DNA of 64,000 nt from Apostichopus japonicus (taxonomy: Eukaryota > Echinodermata > Holothuroidea > Aspidochirotida > Stichopodidae): positions 7,172,001-7,236,000 of the forward strand of contig NC_092566.1 of assembly GCF_037975245.1 (NCBI RefSeq), in the 5' to 3' direction. Every line of letters starts with the position of its first letter. Within the stretch, counting starts at the first letter, position 1. Shown in pieces: positions 27,201 to 38,500 of the stretch. The position numbers and the translations under genes are program-made. The notes under the pieces were generated by a model. The model ran no database searches and had not been told where the DNA came from. It saw only the letters and a list, made by a program, of their open reading frames with translations.

Positions 27201-29498
27201 TTTGGAAATTTTGCATATTAATTCTGAAATTTAATACTCACAGAAGTTTGCTACAATGCCAGCTATTGAGAACTTTGATTGTTCACGTGGAATATAGCTT
27301 GCAAAAGTAACTGAAAGTTTAATATTCAGGTCTGCAATGCTAGACAACCCATTCCTACCTTTTCTTTCTTTACCCTTCTCTAGGTAATGATCCATCCTTT
27401 GTTGTCAAGCAGAGCAGGATAAGGTGCCGTTCGTGGGCAGAATGCCTGTATGTGTGTAAAACAATGGTGGATAGTGCTGTTTATATACAAGAGGGCATAA
27501 GGGCCTTAAAGTAAGTTGAATAGTTGTATACATATATATATATATTATAATATAATTGAAATTGTTTTGAGTTGGAAATCCAGAACAGTGAAAAAAGTTC
27601 CTGCCTCCACCGGGATTCGAACCCGGTCCTCCCGCTTTATACGCGGACACCCTAACCACTAGGCTATGGACGCTGATTGTATGTCTAGAGGTTCGAAACC
27701 AGTAAAGGAAGGTCGTAATTCCACTGTAGGCGTTTGTCACCTGTATCGAACAATACAAGTCCTGTTTTGGTAACATATTCATACTCTAGAGATCAATCAT
27801 GATGCTAACCAATTCGAGATCATTTGTCAACCCTAAGGACGATTCTACATAGATATATATTTATATACATATTTGTGAACCCTAAAGTCGGATCTGGGTA
27901 GATGTATATATTTATATACATATTTGGGAACCCTAAAGCTGGATCTTCATAGATATATATATTTATATACATATTTGTTTGAAATGTGAACTCCCCTTCT
28001 CCCACTTTCTCTCTGTCCCCCTTCCTATCCAGTTTCCTCAAGTTATCGCAAAACTGAATCCAGTAATGGATGTCTTTGTCTTATAACTAAAGATTGTTTA
28101 AGTTTATGTCTAATCGAGAACTGTTTAAATTTCACTTTTGTAAAGCAATCAACTTCAGGCACGAGAGGGGAATTCCCTTCAGAGCAGCCGTTTCGTTGTG
28201 GCTTTAATCCATTTTGGGTTGAAATCATTACTCTAGTTATATGGAACTGGTCCACTCACATGGATTGCTTGATAGTATTTGTGTGTGCTTTACTGTGATT
28301 TGTAAAAAACAAAGAGTCCTACACTGAGACATTGAAGAAAAGGTCCCAGGGTTCTGTGATTCGAAGTCTCTTACGAGTGCACAGAAAAACTTTATCACTT
28401 TAAAAAATGCTGTTGAATCTGGGAGAAAAATTTTGTTTCAATGTAGCATCTGGAAGGAATTAAAACTCATCTCATGCGTGAAGCTTTCAGTGATTTAGAT
28501 TTAATTTAAGTTTTTCTGTTCTTTTACCATACCTTTGGTTTCTCTATTTTGCGCCTTGAGCACCCCGCCGGGGCGGATATGTGCGCATTATAAATTGCTA
28601 TTTTTATTATTATTATTATATGTTTTTGTTTCCTCCTATCTTTCCGCAAAGAATGAACTTTATGAGGCAGTTTAAGAAGATGACGTCGTCCAGACACAAG
28701 CTAACTGGTGTGCAACGCAGGCTCGAAGGCAAACACAACTTCTTCAAAACTAGGTATGTTGTCATGAGTGTCCATGAGGTTGCTGGGGGGGGGGGATAGG
28801 GGAACATGGAACATGATCCATTCACTTCTTTGAGGAGGGTGCAATGTCCCTCGGTCCCAAATTCCAAGCTCTTCTCCCTTTCTCCTAACCATCTCCCTCT
28901 TTGCTAACCTTCGAAATTTCAATTGTCACTTACAATTCTGCAAGTGAGCTGTTTGCTAGAATTACTTATTCAACAAAATGGCATTGTGAAATAAAACATG
29001 CTTCCTCGTGTTCATTCTTAACTTACATACAAAAAGTTAAAGCTTAATTTTGCATTGTAGCAGACCTACCTGCATGACTCTTCTCGAATCTGCTCATAAA
29101 TTTGCTGTTCACTTTTTTGGTCTAAATTCTTGTTTATTTCAGTATGACCTTTGACCTGGACAGCTACTTAGAACAGAAGGATTGGGGTGTCAGTAAGTAA
29201 TAGCCCATTCTTTGCATAATTAGTTTAAGTTTATTTTGGAGTAAATGTTGATTAATTTGTCCATTCTTATTCCCATACTCAAATCCCATGGTCAGTACAC
29301 TCTCGTTAAATTGACAAAATCATGATTTCATATTCAGTGACTGGAGATAAAATTTCCAACATTTTGTTCACAATTTGAGAAAGTAGGGTTTTCGTGCATG
29401 TGATCATTACCAGTAAGTGAATAGGTCCAAAAATATAAATATGTGTTCTACCTTCTAAAGCGTGGATATTTTTTAATCCTTCATGAAAAAATGGGGGA

Positions 29499-29537
<39 letters not shown>

Positions 29538-32500
29538 CATAGGCATATAAAAAGAGATTGGGAGGCCTTAGTTCAAATTCCTGAAGAGGTTGTCACATTT
29601 TTATTGGTAGTCCAAGTGATATTCCTTTAATTATTGCTGGTTTATGTCTAGTTTACATTCGCAACTTCTAGGTCTGAAGTATGGGGGACAAGATGTCCCC
29701 GTAGGATGTTGAGGGTCAGCAGGGGGTAAAAGTTTTGGTAACCATAATATATATTTCTTTTTTATGATTTATTTTTTACTCTTTCTTTACTGCAGCTTCT
29801 GAGAGAATGCTAAACAACTGGCTGGCATCACAAACTACCTTCTCAGAAATTCCAGAGAACCTGGTGAGTTATTTTTTGAACCCATTTTAAAATCTAAGGT
29901 AGGTCAAAAGCTCAGGTGGAGTAATTATATTGACTACCCCCACAGAAAAAAATATAATTGTCAAGAGATTTTTGCTTTTTATCACAAGAGGAAAAAAAAG
30001 GAAAGAAAGAAAGCAATCAGAGAAATAGGTAACATTAATTTCACCAAAGCATCTCTTCACCGTTTCTCTCAAACTGGATGTCGTATCCTCCCCTTCTCAG
30101 TAAAGCAACTCCGATGGCTCGTAGCAAAGCCTATAAGCGATGGAGCGACTCAAGTCACTATATTGAATCATCACTCTAGAAGCCAATACTTTGATTTGGT
30201 GTGTTTATATTCGGTTCAGTGATCCGATCGCCATCGGTTGAAATTTATCGATTACCTTATATGCGTAGCACAGGCCTGTGAAATGTGTGGCAGCAAGACT
30301 TATCTTCTAAACAGGAGGTGAAAAACAGGTAACCACTTCCAGCCAATCACAACACCAGATTATGGTGACAAGATAAAATCGGACCAATTGCTACTCAGCA
30401 GCTTTGCCTCGCTCTGGATTCAAATGGTTAACCTGCATAATGCATATTCATGAGGTGAACACAGGAATCCACCCAGTTGCGACAAGTTTTTCTATACTGT
30501 ATTGTTATGTCCTGTTCAGTGCACTCTTATTGTCAGTACGAGCGGTATGAATATCATGTTTCTATCACGTAAAGGTTACAGTAGGAACTCTATGTACTGA
30601 AAATACCAGTGCTTTGAGAGCATGATATTAATGTACAGTTTAGAGAGGTATTAGCATAATTAGGAAATAGTCCCAACTGGCTGCGGGAACCACACAGCCG
30701 ACGTGCGATACGGCGCTACCCATCAGTTGAGAATAGGCTGCACAGGAGTTTTTTAATAATTTGTTAATTCGTTTAATTTAACTACAATAAATGTGACAAA
30801 AGAAAACAAATGCTGAACTATTGTTTTGAAGAGAGACCCTCGAGGTCATTGTTGGTATGAATTTTAACCCAGTGACTGTACTAGCTGTTTGATTTGGGTG
30901 ATGTTGAAATTACTGACCTAATACCAGGACTACAGGGTGTACATGACCCATTGAATAAGCGTAGAAAGGAGAAGGAGTGTGATATCTGGCAACATTTACC
31001 ACTTTCATCAGTTTTTATCAGTATGAGGTTTGCTCTGTATGTGATAAAATTGCAAGCGTCTATTGGTTCCGATGCCGAAGGCAGGCATCGGAACCAATAT
31101 ATCCATTCGAGTCAGCATTATTTTGTATGTATGTTTTATATGTGTGTGTATGCGTATGGTCCTACGCATCCTGTGTTTTGTGAGTTGCATACTGTGTGAT
31201 ATATATCAGGGTTGCCAGAATTCTGACAATAGCCGGAATTCCGGCTTTTTCCCGATTTTGAAAAATGGTTCCAGCTCCACATGACCTTTCCGACCCAGTT
31301 GAAACAGGCATGAGCTTTTCCCCCGAATTTGTAACTATTATCCTAACACACTGTAGCATACACAAATTGGAGCCTATACCGCAATTTTTTTCTCTGGATT
31401 TTCATCAAGTCCCAACATTAGCTTAGATAGTCTTTGGGACATCCAATTCCCACAACTTTCAGGCCCTAGGGGCAAACTCTGCTGGCATCCCTGTATATAT
31501 ACATTGGATTGTATGTATGTGTCCTATGTGTCTTCATTGTATATGTGTGTGTTAAGCTAAGAATGTAAATATGTTCCCCCTTGTGTGTGATATGAACTGC
31601 CATTTTGTATTTTTGGTAATGTAGCATTACAAGTTTGAAGCAAGCGATGAAGGCCATCTCGTCATATATGTCTGATTGAAATGTTAGTGTGCAAACTACG
31701 TTGGGATGAAAACAATATCGTGGCGCGAAAGTGAATTTAAAATTTGAATCTTCAAGTATGCGACGATCTGTGCCTGATGAAATTCTTCTGCCCGAGTGAC
31801 ATGTTGATTTGAAAGTTCTGTACATCCTTCCGTTCTGAGATTTGCAGTCGACATGGTTCCTACCCTTTCCTTTCCATGTTTCAGAACATCTGCTTCAAGG
31901 AATTATGTATCCGAGCAGAAGGCCTGGGCCAGGCACTCATGGAACTCAGGGACTACCCGTTGCACACACAGCACATTGACAATCTCGATACCCTGTAAGT
32001 AGACCAGTTTGGAGACAAGGTAATAGGTACCCTCTACGTGTCATGGTAGATTCCTCAGCTGATATTATCGAAAAACATATTTAACAATCATTGGAAGCAT
32101 TCTTGACACCCCACGGTATCCTGTGAGTCTTAGATTTGCATTCAGAGTGTGTTTTTTGTTTCGTAGGAGAGGAGAGGACATTACTTTCTACATTCAGCTT
32201 TATTTAATACCTAAATGTGCCCTTGATGGTATTATGAGTGTTATGTTAATATATTACCCCTTAGGATTCTTTTAGTGATGTGTCTGTTTTATCTGCATTT
32301 TTGTTTAATTATTCTTCTTAAATTGCAGTAAAATTCAATCGGAGAAGTTGTACCAGAGACTGCGACAAGAGATGAAAGGTAAAGGGAAATAAAAGCTTTT
32401 TTTCCTTCTTTTTTCATCTCTTTTATTGACTCATTTGATAATTTTATGAGTTTTTTAGTATTACATTACAACTCAATCATTGCCTAACAATTTAATATTT

Positions 32501-35500
32501 TCTTATCTTTAGTTTTAATAGTACATAACCATATCAATACATACAGTGCAGCCGCAGAGACAAAACGTATAATTATATACTATTCAAATATAACAATCGC
32601 GGCTTGCACAACGTTGAGAAGCAAAATATTACGAAGAAGAAATACTAAACAGGAAACCAAACAAGCAATGAGACCCTATATAAAGAGCGCTAACTGCAAA
32701 TGAAATCCTTCTTACTAAATGCAGTTTTAAATTCTTGAAGGGAGATCGGAGGATTAGCCTTATTCTCACATAGATATGTTCAATTTGTAAGTTAAACTTA
32801 AATTTAGTGAGGAGGAAATAAAAGCTATCTTTTCATACTTGAAGGCAATAAATAAAAGAAAATGAGATTTTGAGGTCAAGGAAAGCACCGATTTTAAATT
32901 TAAAATAAAATAAAAGTTTTAATTAATTTCCCTCCACATTAATATATTATTATCCGTGGAAAATCAAATAAATAAATAAACAAACGAACAAACAAACCCC
33001 CGAGTTGAAAAGAAAGTCTTACTCTTCAGGTACAGTGCGCTAACCATTGCGCAACTGTATCATTTGACAAATAATGCTGGTTTTCTAATATTTAAGTCTC
33101 CTAATGGCAGCAAGAGGTGTATAAGATCGGCAAAGCAAGCTGCCTTCAATGGGGTTCGAACCCAAGTCATTCTAATGTTATTATTCTAAATTGTGCTTAA
33201 CATGAAAAGATGAGACAGACTGCAATCATCAAATTATGTAATTTTTGGGGGATTCTATTTTATCATCTTCCCAAAGCATCTTACCTCCTTATCATCTTAT
33301 CAACTGAAAATAATTTGTATGTTGGAGGCTGGGGGCTGGGGGGGGAACATTCAGGATGGTAGATTCAGAACCTAAGTGGTTTGGTAGTGTGATGAAGATT
33401 GAGTGTAATATCCATGAGCTCTACAGTCTCCTCTTTCTTCTTCCTTAAGATGAAAGTTCTAAAACCAGAGTGTAAAAAGGATTTTAAAGGAAATAATTGC
33501 CAAAATGTTCGCCTTTCTTTTTATTCCTATTACTATTTGTGAAAGGGGTCCTATGCGATGGTGGTGGCAGTTCTTGGTGGATTAATTTATTACTTAGTGT
33601 GTGGATCCATCTTATTGAGTGAAAGAACCATATTCATCTTCTTGTGGTGGTCAAAGATCAACAGAGGTCAACAGAGGTCAACATCTGAAATCTTGTAAAC
33701 ACAATAGCTCAGAAAGTGCATCCTGGTTGAATTTCATCCTTTGTGTATGTAGATCTGGGCTTAGTGAGTACAAGAACTCTATTAGTGGAGGTCAAAAGTC
33801 ATATGAGTTCAACCGAGGTCAAAGTCTGAAAACCTTGTAATACACAATAACTCAATTGGTACATCTAGGTTGAAGTTCATAGTTGGTATGTAGATCCCTG
33901 ATAGTCAGTTACTACAAGTACACTGTTGAAAGTTGGTGGCGGTCAAAGGTCATTTGAGTGAGGTCAACAGGAGTAAAAAAAAAAAAAAACATAAGTAAAC
34001 ACGATAACAGTCAAAGTAAAGCCTGCATGAACTTTGTACTTGATAGGTAAGTTGATAGGTAACTCCACATTTGTGCAAGAACCTTGCTGATCACAGGACC
34101 AATGCTTGAAAATTTGTTTTTTTAGTTTATTGTTCAGCAGAATGTGGCAAGGAATCGCTAAGACAGCCAACATTCTGATATGTCTTTCTTAATGTTGTTA
34201 TTCAGGCGGTCAACCAAAGAATGTCGACTGCTCCGAGTTGGTTGAAGTGATGTTTAGGAGCAGGAAAGAGAGAGAGAAGTTTGGTGAAGGTGCAGCCCAA
34301 CAGCTAGAGTGAGTCTTTACATCGAACGAATTTGAAAACCTTAGTTGGGAACCCAACTGTGTGAAAGATATTCCTCATTATTCATACAACTTTTTTTATT
34401 ATCTTTTTTTTTGACCTTGATATGTTATTTAAATTCATGGCATTATTTGCATCATAAATACTTCATCTCAAACAGGTTACATTATTTCTCATGCTTATTT
34501 TACCACTTAGTTTCTATCATGTCTTTTATACGTTACCTTGTTACATATTTAACCCTGAACACATTTTATCGAATACGTATTTATCTTCTTTTTTCTTTTT
34601 TTTATCATTTACGACCTCATACATATTTCTTTTGTAAATATTCAATCATCTGCATATTTCACCCCATACAAATTTATCTACTTTATATCATACCTATTTT
34701 ACCACATACTTGTTTTTACTTTAGATATATTAATTTCAAATATTTAACATCATAATTGCTTTATTCCATACAAATCTCTCCCACTCACCCCCCTCCCACC
34801 CCATTCCCCTTCCCAAAATCAATCAAACATGGCATTCTTCATTGACAATTTTAGAAAGTGATGTTATCAACACACATGACATTTTAAGTCACCAGCAGGT
34901 TGAATATGACTTGTCAATCTCAAAGAATTATGTTTGCCACAGACACAGTAGTCTAGTCAGAATACACCTAACCAATGGATTATATGACAGCTAGCTGACT
35001 GGTCTCACGTTAACTTTGTTGGAGTTTTTCCGGTCATAAGCGGCTCAAGATTGTGAGTTCAGTATTTTATGGTAACGCGATTAAACCGTCAATCGCTTTT
35101 TCTCTTCCGCGCACACAGGACTCTACTGAAGTATCGAGCCGATGCCATTAAAATCCAGCAAGATATGGACGACCTGAGCCAACAGCTGGAGAGCCACGCA
35201 GCGGCCATGATGGCAGCACAGAAGAAACGACAGTCGGAGATTTGGATGTCTCTGAGATACAGCGTGAGTACACAACGGTTTGGTCAAAGTGGAGTAGAAT
35301 CACATGCCTGTGTGCAATCGGCCGGAGAATGTTAATAATCATAGTAATGAAGAAGGATTGTAATGTTGCCGGAATCCGTCAAGAAGATATTCATGCCTCA
35401 GTTAAGCAACAGTTTTAAAGGACAGAGCAAGGGGGGGGGGCGTTGTGGTCAAGTGGTTAAGGCAGTGGACTGGTGATCTAAGGATTACAGGTTCGAGCCC

Positions 35501-38500
35501 TGGCCGGATCATTGCGCTGTGTCCTTGGGCAAGGCACTTTATCTCCATTGCCTCTCTTCACCCAGGTGTATAAATGGGGACCTGCGAGGTAACTTGTAAC
35601 TATAGTTGCGTGCGCCGTGGTTTGTGGCCGCACCCTATGGGAAGTCCCCTGGGGGACACGTGGTTGTGGTGCACTGTGGTGCCCCAGGAGAGATTGATTG
35701 AATTGCGCACACTTTGGTGTGTAGGTGTGACAAGTCACCAATGACCAAGGCTAAGTTGTCAAAGCGCTATGATCTCGATGTAGCAGCGCTATATAAGTGT
35801 GTAATATGTATGTATGTTTGTAACAGACAAAGGATAAGATAACAAACGGTTGTCGAGTAATTCTAGAAACCGATGAGTTTTCAGAGCAGATCTGAAGGTT
35901 GTAAAAGATGTGGAGAGCTTGATGGACTCTGGTAATTTGTTCAAAAGATTTGGAGCAGCAGAAACAAAACAGCGGTCCTTCCTAGGATCTGTTAGTAGGC
36001 TTTATGGGGGGGACACCTTCGTAGTAGGCAAAGTATGAATGGCTGATATGTACAAGCAACATCTCTTATTTTAGTCCAAGTGAACATTTATTGAGAGGTA
36101 CATATTGCAAGCCTCCTGGAGAAATTTGCATTCAATTATATTTATAATTATATATAATAAATATATAATTTTATATATATTTATAATTATAATTTCAAAA
36201 ATATTGTTTTTGAGATAACAACAATCCAAGTTGACACATTTTGTACCAAATTATGAACCTGATGTAAACAGGTGTGATGTCAAAGAAGAACATTTTTAAA
36301 CCAAAGTATTTTTTTGTCTAATGTTTTTCTTCCAAATTTGCCCCAATTTTGTCACTACAAAATCGGGAGGCATCTTATCATTCCCTGACCATTTCTTGCC
36401 ACTTGCTGGGATTGTATCCAATGTAATATGTAGTATGATCACTAGTTACACACTATGCAAGATAATGGGACCTTGCACTAACCCCCCGATGGTTATAGGG
36501 ATCGCCACCAACCAAGGGCTGCAATGGTCAATCTTTAGATGGCTTGTAACCCCCCCCCCTCCCTGAGGTCACTGGATTAATCTCATTCCAATCAAATATT
36601 TCTCTGCTCTTGTGCAGTTTCTGTTTTTTTTTGTTTTTTTGCTCTCATCAAATTGTTTAATTACTTCTCCGACCTATCCCGCTTTGCTCGTTCAGACGGA
36701 AAATTATGCCAAACAGAAGGCCCTGAATCAAAGAAATGTGGAGATGAGACAGAAGGAGGAACGAGCAGCAGCAGATATCGGCGGACCCAACACCTTGACC
36801 ACGCCCAGTTACCTGACCGCAGTAGACATGATCACCTCCCCAACCACCCTAGGAGGTCCTCCCACTCTGACAACTCCATCGTCGTTGGGTGCCTCGGCGC
36901 CAATGACTCGGGACTTCACCTCCTTGTCGGCAGAGTCGATGCACACCATCCATGAGAGTGCATCGGTCCAACATGAGTGAGTTTGGCCCAGTTTCAGTAG
37001 TTGTGTGAGGTCAGATGTCACTTGTAGAGTTCAGATAGGGATTCATATATATATATAGAGTTCATATATATATCGGATAAAATCGTCATTGATTTGCCCA
37101 TGTTGTACATTTGTCTTTGTTTGCTCTTAAATTTAGAAAATGATCAAATTACTCTCATGAGTGAGTATGACTGCATTGAGGAATGTTGATGTTCGTGGTC
37201 AGGTGTGAGGTCAGAGGTCATTTGCTCTATATTGAAAGAAGGTTTGCAGGTTATCCAATCGGGATAACCTGGTATTTGTAATTTTGTGTAGAATAGTAGA
37301 AAAAGTTGGTCATTGCAACAGTGTAATATGGCAAAGTGCTGTCACTTTAAATAAATAACCTACTTGTCCCCAGGAAAACCTACATTGATATACTCTACAG
37401 TTTATTAGTTGTCTCTATAATTTAATAGGCCATCGCCTCAGGCCACCAGACGACACTCTTAAAACCAGTTCAAAATAATGTAGTAATGATTACAACTATT
37501 AACAATACCTCCGACCCCTCCCCAACCCCACACCCCTCCCCAACCCATTATTGAATTTTAAAAATAGGACGATACCAACTTTGTCTTGTGCGTGACAGAA
37601 AACTTCACCAGAAGAGTAAAGTACATTCCAGATTTCTATGTTTCAGCAAATGGCAGAAAAGCTATGATGCCAGCAATAAAGACAAATGAATGTCTTTTCA
37701 CATCCCTCGTAACATACCTTATTTTTATGCACTTTATTTCATTCACTGGAAACTTTGCTTCACCGTTAATATGATTCACAGACTTGCAAGTCAGGATATA
37801 TGGTGCACACCTAAATAATTTAGATCCTAAAATACTGGAAATGCTATGGCAATGTGCAGAACGAAAAAAATATTAAAAGGAAAAAACTGCTATAGGAGGA
37901 GCATAGTATATCTTTGCAATTCTATTGTCATTTGATCAGTTTGCAAAGCATTGTGGGATACCTGAAAAAAACATGCACTGCAATTGTCTTTTGTATTGTT
38001 TTATCTTTATTGTTTTTTATTTTATTTGTAGTTGTAGTTAGAACATTAATAATGTTATTGAGGATTTATAGTGCGCAGACGTCTCCACTGTTAACGGTGC
38101 TCGAGGCGCATTGGCTGCCTTACACAAATTAATACACAAACTAAATAGATTCTTATGTTTTCCTGTAGGTAATTGTAGGTACTTATTGGTAAATGTAGGT
38201 AAATATAGGTAATTGCATGTTGAGAAAGTAAATCTATACAGTACTGGTTTTCCTTTTTCATGTTAATGTGATATGGAAGTAGTCAAGAAATTAATATTTG
38301 GTTTTCACTGTTGAAGTAGGTTGGGGGTGGAATGGGGGGGGGGAGGGTCGGTCAATGTTTGATTCCTGCTTCCATTTTCTCTTCCTCTTGTCTAATACAG
38401 CTTGGCACTTTCATACCAACAATCCTCCTTCACTGAATTCCTTTAGTGTTTAGTTTTTATATTTATTTTTTTTCCATATTTGCAGCTTCTCTTTGGCGGT

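Noticed and set aside
28540-28617. GCGCCTTGAGCACC...GCGCATTATAAATTGC followed by ATT repeats, like a SINE/LINE tail
   Set aside because: No tRNA head or RT homology could be linked to it, so it was not called as an element.
34345-34755. 136-codon hydrophobic + strand frame
   Set aside because: AT-rich intronic sequence with repeated catacatattt-like motifs; the hydrophobicity reflects base composition.
35830-36010. Sequence after the SINE with 'gagttttcagagcagatctgaaggt' style text seen in dispersed repeats
   Set aside because: Looks repeat-like, but I could find neither termini nor a second copy in the window.
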